A DNA stretch of 43,401 nt from Magnetospirillum sp. 15-1 (GTDB taxonomy: Bacteria > Pseudomonadota > Alphaproteobacteria > Rhodospirillales > Magnetospirillaceae), in contig NZ_FXXN01000011.1 in the NCBI RefSeq assembly GCF_900184795.1, positions 7,539 through 50,939 on the forward strand, written 5' to 3'. Below, piece by piece: positions 34,299 through 43,401 of this stretch. Numbering within the stretch: the stretch's first letter is position 1; each line of letters starts with the position of its first letter. The notes beneath the pieces were generated by a model, which worked only from the letters and a program-made list of their open reading frames with translations, did not search any database and was not told where the DNA came from. Both the position numbers and the translations under genes were made by a program.

Positions 34299-36469
34299 TT
34301 CATCCTCCAGCGGCGCAGCAACAGGGAATTGCTCACCACCGACACCGAGGACATGGCCATGGCCGCCCCGGCGATCACCGGGGTGAGCAGCCCCAGGGCG
34401 GCGGCGGGAATGGCCACCACGTTGTAGGCGAAGGCCCAGAACAGGTTCTGGCGGATCTTCGACGTGGTGGCGCGCGAGATGGCGATGGCCTCGGGCAGGC
34501 GGGCCGGATCGCCCTTGACCAGGGTGATGCCCGCCGCCTGCATGGCCACGTCGGTGCCGGTCCCCATGGCGATGCCGATATGGGCGGCGGCCAGGGCCGG
34601 GGCGTCGTTGATGCCGTCGCCCACCATGGCAACCACCCTGCCCTCGCCCTTCAAGCGGCGGATTTCCGCCTCCTTGTCCTCGGGCAGCACCTCGGCCAGC
34701 ACCCGGTCCACCCCGGCGGCACGGGCCACGGCCTGCGCCGCGCGGGCGTTGTCACCGGTCAGCATCACCGTTTCGATACCCAGCGCCTTGAGCCGCGCCA
34801 CGGCATTCGCCGCGCTGGCCTTGATGGGATCGGCCACCGCCACGAAGCCCAGCATGCGCGCGTCCTCGGCCACCCACATCAGGGTGCGGCCCTGGGCCTC
34901 CTCCGCCTCGGCGGCCTCGGCCAGCGAACCGGGATCGATGCTCCGCTCGTTCATCAGGCGGCGGCTGCCGATCAGCAGGGTGCGGCCCTCCACCTCGGCC
35001 TCCAGGCCACGGCCGGGCAGGCTGCGAAAGCCGGCCAGCGGCGCCAGAGCCCCCTCTGCGGCGGCCAGCAGGGCACGGGCCAGGGGATGCTCGCTGCCCT
35101 GCTGGGCGGAGGCGGCAAGGCGCAACAGGCCGGCCTCGTTCCCATCGGCCGCCTGGACCAAAGCCACCGCCGGGCGACCCTCGGTCAGGGTCCCGGTCTT
35201 GTCGAACACCATCACCTGAATCTTGTGGGCCAGTTCCAGCGCCTCGGCGTCCTTGATCAGGATGCCGTGCCGCGCCGCCAGCCCGGTGCCGACCATGATG
35301 CCGGTGGGCGTGGCGAGGCCCAGCGCGCAGGGGCAGGCGATGACCAGCACCGACACCGCCGCCACGAAGGCGGTCTGCAGATCGCCGCCGATCAGCCACC
35401 AGCCGAGGAAGGAAGCCGCGGCGATCGCCGTCACCACCGGCACGAACACGGCGGAGATACGATCCACCAGCTTCTGCACCGGCGCCTTGGCGGCCTGGGC
35501 GCCCTGAACCATGCGGATGATACGGCTGATGGTGGATTGGGCGCCGACCCGCGTCGCCTCGACCCGCAGCAGCCCCTCGCCATTGACCGAGCCGGCCACC
35601 ACCTCGTCGCCGGGACCGCGCGGGACCGGCAGGCTTTCACCGGTGATCAGGGATTCATCCACCTGGGAACTGCCGTCCACCACCCGGCCATCGACGGGAG
35701 CGCGCTCGCCGGGGCGGACCAGCACCACTTCCCCCACCGCCACCAGGGCGGCGGGAACCTCGATGACCGTTCCGTCGCGCTCGACCCGAGCGGTATCGGG
35801 CTTGAGCCGCATCAGGGCGCGGATCGCCCCGGCGGCCGAGCGCTTGGCGCGGCCTTCCAGCCACTTGCCCAGCAGCACCAGGGTGATGACCACCGAGGCG
35901 CCCTCGAAATAGAGGTTACCGTGATGGGCGTCGCCGACAGTCACGTGCCAGGCCGACAGGCCGAAGGCGGCGGTGGTGCCCAGCACCACCAGCACGTCCA
36001 TGTTGCCCGCCCCGCCCTTCAGCGAGGCCCAGGCGCCGGTATAGAAGCGCGCCCCGATCCAGAACTGCACCGGCGCGGCCAGCAGCAATTGGATCAGCGG
36101 CGGGATCATCACGTGCAGCCCGGCCATGTCGAGCACCATCTGCCCGATCAGCGGCAGGGTCAGCAGGGCCGAAAGAGCCAGCAGGCGCAGATGACGGGCG
36201 GATTCGGCGGCGTGCTCGGCCTCCTCGCGGTCCAGGTCCTCATCGCCCTGCTGGGCGAGGTCGGCCTGGAAGCCGGCCTTGACGATGGCCGAGACCAGAT
36301 CCTCGGGCCGGGCCTTGTCGCCATCGAAACGGATGTCGGCGCGCTCGGCCGCCAGGCTGACCAGCGCCTGCTCGACGCCGGCCACCTTGCCCAGCACCCG
36401 TTCCAGGCGGGTGGAGCACGCGGCGCAGGTCATTCCCTTGACGGGAAGCGACAGGCTTTGCTGGGTCAT
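34295..36469 (-). CDS. copA: Copper-exporting P1B-type ATPase
   Basis: A 724-residue P-type ATPase with one N-terminal HMA domain ('[10 protein letters not shown]', residues 12-21) and eight predicted membrane helices. The actuator motif is 'ITGESLP', the transmembrane metal site is '[11 protein letters not shown]', phosphorylation is at Asp in '[10 protein letters not shown]', 'SEHPLA' carries the nucleotide-binding HP motif, and the hinge is '[11 protein letters not shown]'. CPC plus the C-terminal '[12 protein letters not shown]' region marks Cu(I) specificity. It exports Cu(I) to the periplasm. A CueR-type operator lies 37 bases upstream and cueR is coupled downstream. Confidence 0.95.
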   Translation of the reverse strand: MTQQSLSLPVKGMTCAACSTRLERVLGKVAGVEQALVSLAAERADIRFDGDKARPEDLVSAIVKAGFQADLAQQGDEDLDREEAEHAAESARHLRLLALSALLTLPLIGQMVLDMAGLHVMIPPLIQLLLAAPVQFWIGARFYTGAWASLKGGAGNMDVLVVLGTTAAFGLSAWHVTVGDAHHGNLYFEGASVVITLVLLGKWLEGRAKRSAAGAIRALMRLKPDTARVERDGTVIEVPAALVAVGEVVLVRPGERAPVDGRVVDGSSQVDESLITGESLPVPRGPGDEVVAGSVNGEGLLRVEATRVGAQSTISRIIRMVQGAQAAKAPVQKLVDRISAVFVPVVTAIAAASFLGWWLIGGDLQTAFVAAVSVLVIACPCALGLATPTGIMVGTGLAARHGILIKDAEALELAHKIQVMVFDKTGTLTEGRPAVALVQAADGNEAGLLRLAASAQQGSEHPLARALLAAAEGALAPLAGFRSLPGRGLEAEVEGRTLLIGSRRLMNERSIDPGSLAEAAEAEEAQGRTLMWVAEDARMLGFVAVADPIKASAANAVARLKALGIETVMLTGDNARAAQAVARAAGVDRVLAEVLPEDKEAEIRRLKGEGRVVAMVGDGINDAPALAAAHIGIAMGTGTDVAMQAAGITLVKGDPARLPEAIAISRATTSKIRQNLFWAFAYNVVAIPAAALGLLTPVIAGAAMAMSSVSVVSNSLLLRRWRMK

Positions 36470-36505
36470 GACGGCATCCTCGGTTTCCGATCCATGACCC
36501 CAGTC

Positions 36506-36532
36506 TTGACCTTCCAGTCACTGGAAGGTCAA
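36506..36532 (-). promoter_or_regulatory. CueR-type operator/promoter of copA
   Basis: A perfect 27-bp palindrome with arms TTGACCTTCCAGT and ACTGGAAGGTCAA around a central base. On the minus strand, -35 TTGACC and -10 AAGACT are 19 bases apart with the palindrome between. The core ACCTTCC/GGAAGGT matches the copZ operator exactly. Confidence 0.9.
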
Positions 36533-36549
36533 GCGCCGTTTTGCGAAAG

Positions 36550-38229
36550 TCAGGCCGCCTTGACGCCGGTGAGAAAATTAGCCACCACGCCCTTGAGGGC
36601 ATCGGCCTGCTGATTGACCGATTTCACCGAGCTCAGCACCTCGGTGGCCGCCGCGCCGGTCTCCTCCGCCGCCTTGGTCACCCCGCCGATGGTCGCCGAC
36701 ACCTCCTGGGTGCCCGAGGCCGCCTGCTGGACGTTGCGGGCGATTTCCGCCGTGGCGGCGCTCTGTTCCTCCACCGCCGAGGCGATGGCCGCCGAAATCT
36801 GGTTGATCTCCTCGATGCGCTTGACGATACCGCCGATGGCGTCGACCGCCTGACGGGTGGCCTCCTGCACGGCGGCGATCTGCTGGCTGATTTCCTCGGT
36901 GGCCCGTCCGGTCTGGTTGGCGAGGTTCTTGACCTCGCCCGCCACCACGGCGAAGCCCTTGCCGGCATCGCCGGCCCTGGCCGCCTCGATGGTGGCGTTC
37001 AAGGCCAGCAGGTTGGTCTGCGACGCGATATCGTTGATCAGGCTGACCACGTCGCCGATGCGGGCCGAACTTTCGGCCAGTCCCGTCACCGTCTGATTGG
37101 TCTTCGACGCCTCGTCGGCGGCCATGCGCGCCACCGTCGAGGATTGGGTGACCTGCCGGCCGATCTCGTGAATGGACGCGGCCAGTTCCTCGGCGGCCGA
37201 GGCCACCGTCTGCACGCTGGACGACGCCTCCTCGGTAGCCGCCGCCACCATCACCGCCTGACGGCTGGTCTGTTCGGCGGTGGCGCTCATGCCCTGGGCG
37301 GCGTGCTCCATGTCGGTGGACGCCCTCGACACCGCGTTCAGCATGGAAGAAACCGCTTCGTCGAAATTGCGGGTCAGGCTCTCGATGGTGTGGCCGCGCG
37401 CCAGATTCCGCTCCTGGGCGGCCCGCTGCTCGGCCTCCATCTGCTCGGACCGGATCATGTTGTCCTTGAAGGTCTGCATGGCCGCCGCCATGCGCCCCAC
37501 CTCGTCGACCCGCCCCACGGCCGGGATGGAGGCGGCGAAATCCTTGTCGGCCAGCCGGTTCATGGCCGCCGTCATGGCGATGATGGGATCGGCGATGCTC
37601 TTCCTCAGCATCAGCCCGAAGGCCACCACCAGGGCCATGACCACTCCCACCGCGACCAGCAGAACCATGCGCGACCAGGCATAAAGAGTATCGCCGGCAT
37701 CGGAAGCGGCCTTGGCCCCCCGCACGTTGATCTCCACCGCCTTGGCGGCATACATCTGCGCGTCGGTATAGAGCTTCTGGTTGGCCAGGACCACGTCGCG
37801 GGCCCGGCCATTCTCGTTCTTGCGGGAGAACTCGAGCACCTGGGCGGTCATGGCGTCGTAATCCGCCATCACCTTGACCCAGGCATCGTAGTTGGCCTTT
37901 TCCTCGGGTGATGAAATCAGCCGGGCGTAGTGCTGCTGAGCCTTGGCGAATTCGGCATGCTGGGACGCCAGAATCTTCTCCACCTCGGGCATCTGTTTCT
38001 CATCGGTGGTCAGGATATGGCGATACACGGTGGCCCGCTGCTTGGCGAGCAGACCGTCCAGTTCCCGCGCCACGCCGACGCTGGGCAGCCAGTTTTCCTC
38101 GATATCCGTGGTGGTCTGATTGACGGCGGCGATGCGGTTGACGGCGAACACCGACAGGCCGATCACCACGGCCAGGATCGCTCCGAAGGCGATCACCAGT
38201 TTCTGGGCGACGTTGAAGCGGTCGAGCAT
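36550..38229 (-). CDS. Methyl-accepting chemotaxis protein
   Basis: A 559-residue chemoreceptor. TM1 is residues 9-28 ('[20 protein letters not shown]'), followed by a helical-bundle (4HB_MCP type) periplasmic domain to about 188. TM2 is '[24 protein letters not shown]'. A HAMP domain and a long cytoplasmic coiled coil follow, with the signalling tip '[40 protein letters not shown]'. There is no CheR-docking pentapeptide at the C-terminus ('FLTGVKAA'). I chose ATG 38229, with AAGGA seven bases upstream. Ligand unknown. Confidence 0.93.
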   Translation of the reverse strand: MLDRFNVAQKLVIAFGAILAVVIGLSVFAVNRIAAVNQTTTDIEENWLPSVGVARELDGLLAKQRATVYRHILTTDEKQMPEVEKILASQHAEFAKAQQHYARLISSPEEKANYDAWVKVMADYDAMTAQVLEFSRKNENGRARDVVLANQKLYTDAQMYAAKAVEINVRGAKAASDAGDTLYAWSRMVLLVAVGVVMALVVAFGLMLRKSIADPIIAMTAAMNRLADKDFAASIPAVGRVDEVGRMAAAMQTFKDNMIRSEQMEAEQRAAQERNLARGHTIESLTRNFDEAVSSMLNAVSRASTDMEHAAQGMSATAEQTSRQAVMVAAATEEASSSVQTVASAAEELAASIHEIGRQVTQSSTVARMAADEASKTNQTVTGLAESSARIGDVVSLINDIASQTNLLALNATIEAARAGDAGKGFAVVAGEVKNLANQTGRATEEISQQIAAVQEATRQAVDAIGGIVKRIEEINQISAAIASAVEEQSAATAEIARNVQQAASGTQEVSATIGGVTKAAEETGAAATEVLSSVKSVNQQADALKGVVANFLTGVKAA

Positions 38230-38261
38230 GAAGATGATCCTTCCGAATGCGGTAGGAGGAC

Positions 38262-38278
38262 CCAGTTGCCCCAACTGG
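38262..38278. promoter_or_regulatory. Inverted repeat upstream of the MCP gene
   Basis: CCAGTTG-ccc-CAACTGG is a perfect 7-bp inverted repeat 33 bases upstream of the MCP start. It may be an operator or a 5' leader hairpin. Confidence 0.35.
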
Positions 38279-38400
38279 CCCAACCAAAACTAAAGGAATA
38301 CGCACCCGAGGATGTGGGTATGCCTTATGGGTTTACAAGCCCCTTCCGTCAACCAACAGCGAAAAAGCGGGCGGACCATACGTCCACGCGGCATTCATAG

Positions 38401-38428
38401 TTGACAGAACCGCCCGTCCGAGTAGGTT
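38401..38428 (+). promoter_or_regulatory. Sigma-70-type promoter of the second livHMGF cassette
   Basis: TTGACA at 38401-38406 and TAGGTT at 38423-38428 are separated by 16 bases. The predicted transcription start near 38435 leaves a leader of about 38 bases before the GTG at 38473. This argues against any start codon at 38401. Confidence 0.5.
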
Positions 38429-38472
38429 TCTCGCTATCTGACCAAGTTGAAGCCATTAACCAGGGTGGACAG

Positions 38473-39387
38473 GTGGAGTATTTTCTCCAACAGTTGATCA
38501 ACGGCCTGACCCTGGGCGCCATCTATGGCCTGGTCGCCCTTGGCTATACCATGGTTTACGGCGTGCTCGGCATGATCAATTTCGCCCACGGCACGATCTA
38601 CATGGTGGGTGCGTTCATTTCGCTGATCACCTTCCTGGTCGCCACCACCATTCTCGGAAGCTCGGTTCCCGTCGCCCTGGTGCTGACCCTGTTCGCCGCC
38701 ATGGGGCTGACCGCCCTGTGGGGCTGGACGGCGGAGCGCGTCGCCTATCGCCCCTTACGCACCGCGCCGCGCCTGGCGCCGCTGATCTCGGCCATCGGCG
38801 TGTCCATCATGCTGCAGAACTTCGTCGCCCAGGCCCAGGGGGCGCGGGCCAAGCCGCTGCCCCCCGTCATCCGGGGCGGCATCACCTTGATGGACAGCGG
38901 CGATTTCGTGGTCAGCCTCAGTTGGATGCAGATCATCATCATGGTCATGACCCTGTTGCTGATGGCGGTGTTCACCTGGGTGATCACCCGCACCGCCTTG
39001 GGCCGCGCCCAGCGCGCCTGCGAGCAGGACATGAAGATGGCCTCGCTGCTGGGCATCGACGTGGACCGGGTGATCTCCACCACCTTCGTCATCGGCGCCG
39101 GACTGGCCGGCGTGGCCGGCATGATGGTCACCCTCTATTACGGGGTGATCGACTTCTATATCGGGTTCCTGGCCGGTATCAAGGCGTTCACGGCGGCGGT
39201 GCTGGGTGGCATCGGCTCGCTGCCCGGCGCCATGCTGGGCGGCTTGCTGATCGGTTTGATCGAGGCCTTCTGGTCGGCCTATTTCTCCATCGAATACAAG
39301 GATGTCGCCACCTTCTCCATTCTGGTGGCGGTGCTGGTGTTCCGCCCCACCGGCCTGCTGGGCCGCCCGGACGTGGAGAAGATCTGA
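38473..39387 (+). CDS. livH: LivH-type ABC permease (second cassette)
   Basis: A 304-residue permease beginning '[40 protein letters not shown]', the classical LivH N-terminus. I chose GTG 38473 because family members begin at this MEYFLQQ position and because the likely promoter overlaps the longer reading frame. About eight membrane helices; ends '[16 protein letters not shown]'. It is closer to the true leucine/isoleucine/valine LivH than the copy at 23435. LivM starts two bases after its stop. Confidence 0.9.
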   Translation: MEYFLQQLINGLTLGAIYGLVALGYTMVYGVLGMINFAHGTIYMVGAFISLITFLVATTILGSSVPVALVLTLFAAMGLTALWGWTAERVAYRPLRTAPRLAPLISAIGVSIMLQNFVAQAQGARAKPLPPVIRGGITLMDSGDFVVSLSWMQIIIMVMTLLLMAVFTWVITRTALGRAQRACEQDMKMASLLGIDVDRVISTTFVIGAGLAGVAGMMVTLYYGVIDFYIGFLAGIKAFTAAVLGGIGSLPGAMLGGLLIGLIEAFWSAYFSIEYKDVATFSILVAVLVFRPTGLLGRPDVEKI

Positions 39388-39388
39388 C

Positions 39389-40636
39389 ATGGAGGCGCGG
39401 GCGGCGCGCACCTTGCTGGTGGACGCCCTGCTGGGCGGGCTGGTGGCCGCCGCCATGGCGCTGCCCATGCTGGGCGTGCGGCTGGAGGACTCGGCCAACG
39501 GTCTTTTCCTGAGCGGGCGGCTGGATTGGGTGGCCTGGGCGGCGGGGCTGGTGGCCGGCGGTCGCCTGATCATCGGCATCCTCCGCCTGCTGCTGGCCGG
39601 CCGCATTCCCAGCCCGCCGGCCCCGCCGCGCAAGCTGATGGTCCATGTGGGCTGGGCCATGGTCGCCTTCGCCCTGATCATGCCCTTCCTGCCGTTCTCG
39701 GGCCGCAATCTGGTGGACAAGGCCACCCTGGTGCTCATCTACGTCATGCTGGGCTGGGGCCTGAACATCGTGGTGGGACTGGCCGGATTGCTGGACCTGG
39801 GCTTTGTCGCCTTCTACGCGGTGGGGGCCTATTCCTACGCCCTGCTCTCGCAGACCTTCGGGCTGTCGTTCTGGGTCTGCCTGCCTTTGGCCGGAATGCT
39901 GGCCGCCACCTTCGGCATGGTGCTGGGCTTTCCGGTGCTGCGCCTCAGGGGCGACTACATCGCCATCGTCACCATGGGCCTGGGCGAGATCGTCCGCGTG
40001 GTGCTGCAGAACTGGCAGGACGTCACCGGCGGCCCCAACGGCATTTCCGGCATCGAGCGGCCCTCGTTCTTCGGCCTGTCGTTCAAGATGACGGCGCCCG
40101 AGGGAAGCCAGACCTTCGCCGAGTTCTTCGGCCTGGAATTCTCGGCCGACCATCGGGTGATCTTTCTTTATTTCCTGATCCTGGCCCTGGCCCTGCTGAC
40201 CAACCTTTTCACCCTGCGCATCCGCCGGCTGCCGGTGGGCCGCGCCTGGGAGGCGCTGCGCGAAGACGAGATCGCCTGCCGAAGCCTCGGCATCAATCCC
40301 ACCACGGTGAAGCTGTCGGCCTTCGCGACGGGCGCCATGTTCGCCGGGTTCGCCGGATCGTTCTTCGCCACGCGGCAGGGCTTCATCAGCCCGGAAAGCT
40401 TCACCTTCATCGAATCGGCGGTGATCCTGGCCATCGTGGTGCTGGGCGGCATGGGCAGCCAGATCGGCATCGTGCTGGCCGCCCTGCTGCTGGTCGGGCT
40501 GCCGGAATGGTTCCGCGAGTTGCAGCAGTTCCGCATGCTGGCCTTCGGCGGCGCCATGGTGCTGATCATGCTGTGGAAGCCCAGCGGCCTGCTGTCGACG
40601 CGCCAGCCGACCATCCGGCTGAGGGACGCATCATGA
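39389..40636 (+). CDS. livM: LivM-type ABC permease (second cassette)
   Basis: A 415-residue permease, longer than the copy at 24301 because of an extra N-terminal region of about 100 residues with two or three additional hydrophobic segments, as in E. coli LivM. The core has '[36 protein letters not shown]' and the loop '[26 protein letters not shown]'. Its stop overlaps the livG start. Confidence 0.92.
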   Translation: MEARAARTLLVDALLGGLVAAAMALPMLGVRLEDSANGLFLSGRLDWVAWAAGLVAGGRLIIGILRLLLAGRIPSPPAPPRKLMVHVGWAMVAFALIMPFLPFSGRNLVDKATLVLIYVMLGWGLNIVVGLAGLLDLGFVAFYAVGAYSYALLSQTFGLSFWVCLPLAGMLAATFGMVLGFPVLRLRGDYIAIVTMGLGEIVRVVLQNWQDVTGGPNGISGIERPSFFGLSFKMTAPEGSQTFAEFFGLEFSADHRVIFLYFLILALALLTNLFTLRIRRLPVGRAWEALREDEIACRSLGINPTTVKLSAFATGAMFAGFAGSFFATRQGFISPESFTFIESAVILAIVVLGGMGSQIGIVLAALLLVGLPEWFRELQQFRMLAFGGAMVLIMLWKPSGLLSTRQPTIRLRDAS

Positions 40637-41528
40637 GCGAGGCGCAGCCGAAGCGCGGCGCCATTGAGGCGCCCGGAGCGAAGCGGAGGAGCCAAGCCCA
40701 CGGAGGTGGGCGCCCGGCGCTTGAGGGGCCTTTGTTAAACGTCGAACACGTCACCATGCGCTTCGGCGGCCTGTTCGCCGTCAACGATCTGTCGTTCTCG
40801 GCGGGCCGCAAGGAGATCACCGCGGTGATCGGCCCCAACGGGGCGGGCAAGACCACCCTGTTCAACTGCATCACCGGCTTTTACAAGCCGCAGGTCGGCC
40901 GCATCACCCTCAATCATCCGTCGGGCCCCATGCTGCTGGAGCGCCTCGACGATCACGTCATTTCCGCCAAGGCCGGGGTGGCGCGCACCTTCCAGAACAT
41001 CCGCCTGTTCGCCCGCATGAGCGTGCTTGAAAACCTGATCGTCGCCCAGCATACGGCGCTGATGGGGGCCTCGGCCTTCTCGCTGGCCGGGCTGCTGGGG
41101 CTTTCGCGCTACGCCAGGGCCGAGCGGCTGGCGGTGGAGCGGGCACGGCACTGGCTGGACAAGGTGGGGCTCACCTCCCTGGCCGACGAGGAGGCCGGCA
41201 GCCTGCCCTATGGCCATCAGCGCCGCCTGGAAATCGCGCGGGCCATGTGCACCGAACCGCTGCTGCTGTGCCTGGACGAGCCCGCCGCCGGGCTGAATCC
41301 GCGTGAATCGGCGGAACTGAACCGCCTGCTGCTCGACATCCGCGACGAGAACGGCATCGGCCTGCTGCTGATCGAGCACGACATGAGCGTGGTGATGGAG
41401 ATTTCCGACCACATCGCGGTGCTGGATTACGGCAAGAAGATCGCCGAGGGCGCGCCCGCCGCCATCAAGGCCGACCCGGCGGTGATCCGGGCCTATCTGG
41501 GCGAGCCCGACGAAGAGGAGGCCATGTG

Positions 41529-41529
<1 letters not shown>
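40633..41529 (+). CDS. livG: LivG-type ABC ATPase (second cassette) with an N-terminal extension
   Basis: A 298-residue ABC ATPase. Walker A is 'GPNGAGKTT', the Q-loop is '[24 protein letters not shown]', the signature '[15 protein letters not shown]', Walker B '[13 protein letters not shown]' and switch His in '[10 protein letters not shown]'. The ATPase domain starts at about residue 34 ('[13 protein letters not shown]'). The preceding residues are a low-complexity Gly/Arg/Ala stretch encoded by repeat-like DNA with a hairpin. ATG 40633 overlaps the livM stop, so the extension is probably translated. Otherwise a normal LivG. Confidence 0.92.
40668..40717. repeat. Repeat-like insert with hairpin inside the livG 5' end
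   Basis: 'ggcgcccgg' occurs twice (40668-40676 and 40709-40717), flanking a purine-rich stretch and a perfect hairpin GCCCAC-ggag-GTGGGC (40696-40711). It encodes the extra N-terminal residues of LivG in frame. It may be a small dispersed palindromic element. Confidence 0.4.
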
Positions 41530-42238
<709 letters not shown>

Positions 42239-42242
<4 letters not shown>

Positions 42243-42565
42243 TCACCTCCGTTCCCGTCTTCATCGGGCTGACCATCGTGCTGTTCGGCGGCTGCGCCTT
42301 CATGACCGGCCAAGCCCTGGCCGCCACCTGGCGCCCCCTGTGGCAGGTGATCCCCTACGCCCTGTTGCTGGGCGCCGCCGACCGCTTCCTGGGCTTCGCC
42401 CTGTTCGGCGGCCCGTTGCTGTCCCCGGCCGGCTGGCTGCTGGACAGCGCCGTGCTGATCGCCATCGGAATGCTGACCTACCGCCGGACCCAGGTCCGCC
42501 GCATGGCCGACCAATATCCCTGGCTGTATGTCCGCACCGGGCCGTTCACCCTGCGCAAGCTCTAG
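42239..42565 (+). CDS. Small DUF6867-like inner-membrane protein of liv operons
   Basis: A 108-residue protein with three or four hydrophobic segments ('VFIGLTIVLFGGCAFMTGQALA', 'VIPYALLLGAADRFLGFALFGG', 'SAVLIAIGMLTY') and a C-terminal 'RRMADQYPWLYVRTGPFTLRKL'. Alphaproteobacterial livHMGF operons often carry such a gene between livF and the binding-protein gene. ATG 42239 overlaps livF. The TAG stop at 42563-42565 uses the TA target of the adjoining IS630 element and the first base of that element, so the insertion sits exactly at the end of the gene and may have changed its last residues. The expected binding-protein gene does not follow. Confidence 0.8.
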
Positions 42566-43038
42566 AGTCTGTCTGACTTAGATTGAAGCATACCCTGCAT
42601 GGCGAAGATAGGCGGCGCACTCCTGCGGAGCGAATGCCTCCAGGAGCTTGCCGACTCTCCTCCATGTTGTTTCGATGGTCCGCTCTTCGGCTTTGCGGAC
42701 GAGTGTTTTGAGTTTGGCGAACATCATCTCGATCGGGTTGAGGTCGGGACTGTAGGGCGGCAGGAAAAGCAGATGGGCACCGGCCTTGCGGATGGCTTGG
42801 CGTGCCGACTTTCCTTTGTGGCTTCCCAGATTATCGAGGATGACGACGTCACCGGGTTCCAGGGCCGGTGCCAAGGATTGCTCCACCCAGGCGGTGAAGG
42901 TCGCCCCATTGATGGGGCCGTCGAGGACCAGGGGAGCGATGATCCGGTCATGGCGCAGGCCCGCCAGGAAGGTCAGGGTTTTCCAGTGGCCGTGAGGAAC
43001 CTTGGCGAGCAGGGTTTCTCCTCGAGGACACCACCCGT
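42565..43038 (-). mobile_element. IS630-family element, 3' half only (right copy)
   Basis: The terminus 'gagtctgtctga' starts at 42565 directly after target TA (42563-42564). The C-terminal ~150 codons of the transposase follow on the minus strand, with stop at 42578-42580. Asp in 'VILDNLGSHKG' and Glu in 'LNPIEMMFAKLK' are visible; the first catalytic Asp is missing. The promoter-proximal half is replaced by an integrase fragment, exactly as in the left copy. Near its terminus it differs from the left copy at about 14% of bases, so the two are different isoforms. Confidence 0.8.
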
Positions 43039-43401
43039 GCATCCGCATGCTGATGCTGACCGGCGCCCGCAAGAGCGAGGTGCTGGGGGCCACCTGGGAA
43101 ATGTTCGACCTGGAGTCCGGGGTATGGACCAAGCCCAGCGCCCATACCAAGCAACGGAAGGAACACCGGGTACCGGTCTCGGCCAATGCCCTGACGCTGC
43201 TGCGGCGAATCAGGGAAACCGCCGAAGGGCCATATATCTTCCCCGGCAAGGGCGGCGACCAGCCGCTCACCGACGTCAAGCGGTCCTGGGCGGCGGTGTG
43301 CAAGGCGGCCGACATCACGGGCGCCCGCATCCACGACCTGCGCCATTCCTTCGCCTCGCTGCTGGTCAGCGGCGGTGCGTCGCTACCGATCATCGGCGCC
43401 A
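43038..43401 (+). pseudogene. Tyrosine recombinase C-terminal fragment (right copy), cut by the window edge
   Basis: The same integrase catalytic domain as at 9071-9580, read here on the plus strand. 'MLTGARKSE' and 'IHDLRHSFAS' are present; the 'GHTQ' His and catalytic Tyr lie beyond the window. The N-terminal half is again missing at the identical IS630 junction. The nucleotide sequence is indistinguishable from the left copy over the shared length. Confidence 0.82.

Larger units (their letters stand above)
42565..43401 (-). repeat. Right arm of the long inverted repeat
   Basis: Pairs with 9217-10053 without indels, and runs off the window edge. Bases 42809-43401 match the left arm exactly by eye; 42565-42808 is about 86% identical. 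Confidence 0.85.

Noticed and set aside
38401-38472. An upstream start for the second livH
   Set aside because: The longer frame has no family-like residues before 38473, and a TTGACA promoter element occupies 38401-38406.

Overview
The window is GC-rich, densely coded DNA that fits an alphaproteobacterium of the Rhodospirillales. Magnetospirillum or a close relative is my best guess, from the mix of branched-chain/aromatic acid ABC transporters, feruloyl-CoA synthase, methyl-accepting chemotaxis protein, SPFH protein and DUF6867-type gene. The genus call is inference. I saw no rRNA, tRNA or CRISPR array.

Layout. (1) 1-10053 is accessory DNA. It holds the end of an IS3-family element, a repeat pair that looks like another IS end, a truncated defence-type helicase facing a truncated TOTE-type primase, an MntA/HepT pair, a prim-pol/helicase replication protein, a small unknown gene, an AlpA-like regulator with clustered operator repeats, an unknown gene, a VapBC pair, and a tyrosine integrase cut by an IS630-family fragment. 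The integrase, alpA, primase and toxin-antitoxin genes look like a decayed satellite or integrative element. (2) 10056-16927 starts with the 3' remnant of an acireductone dioxygenase gene, followed by a tightly coupled operon: NitT/TauT-type ABC importer, cooC, cooS and cysK. (3) 17034-21916 holds two envelope lipoproteins, a Tsx-like outer-membrane barrel, a CBS-pair protein and purC. (4) 22144-30340 is a probable aromatic-acid uptake and activation operon: binding protein, LivHMGF, feruloyl-CoA synthase and acyl-CoA dehydrogenase. (5) 30562-38229 holds HU, an SPFH/slipin protein, an unknown gene with a possible iron box, a copper regulon (copZ, cueR, copA, with two CueR-type operators), a divergent polysaccharide deacetylase and an MCP. 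(6) 38473-42565 is a second LivHMGF cassette with a small DUF6867-like membrane protein. (7) 42565-43401 is an inverted copy of the integrase::IS630 junction seen at 9217-10053.

The most interesting system is the importer-cooC-cooS-cysK operon. The CooS keeps the B- and D-cluster cysteines and most C-cluster ligands. It has Asp where one C-cluster Cys (C333 in Carboxydothermus CODH-II) is expected, and it has lost three of the four histidines of the proton-relay channel. No ferredoxin (cooF), CO-induced hydrogenase or acetyl-CoA synthase genes lie beside it. Instead it is translationally coupled to a NitT/TauT-family importer, its nickel-insertion ATPase and a cysteine synthase. This suggests a Ni-Fe-S enzyme with a job other than classical CO oxidation, possibly releasing sulfide from an imported small molecule for cysteine synthesis. 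That is a hypothesis.

The second notable feature is structural. An 837-bp inverted repeat brackets a 32.5-kb block (10054-42564). About 593 bp of it looks identical, and the remaining 244 bp next to each genuine IS630 terminus is only about 86% identical. This mosaic points to recombination or gene conversion between IS630 copies, or to an assembly join inside repeats.
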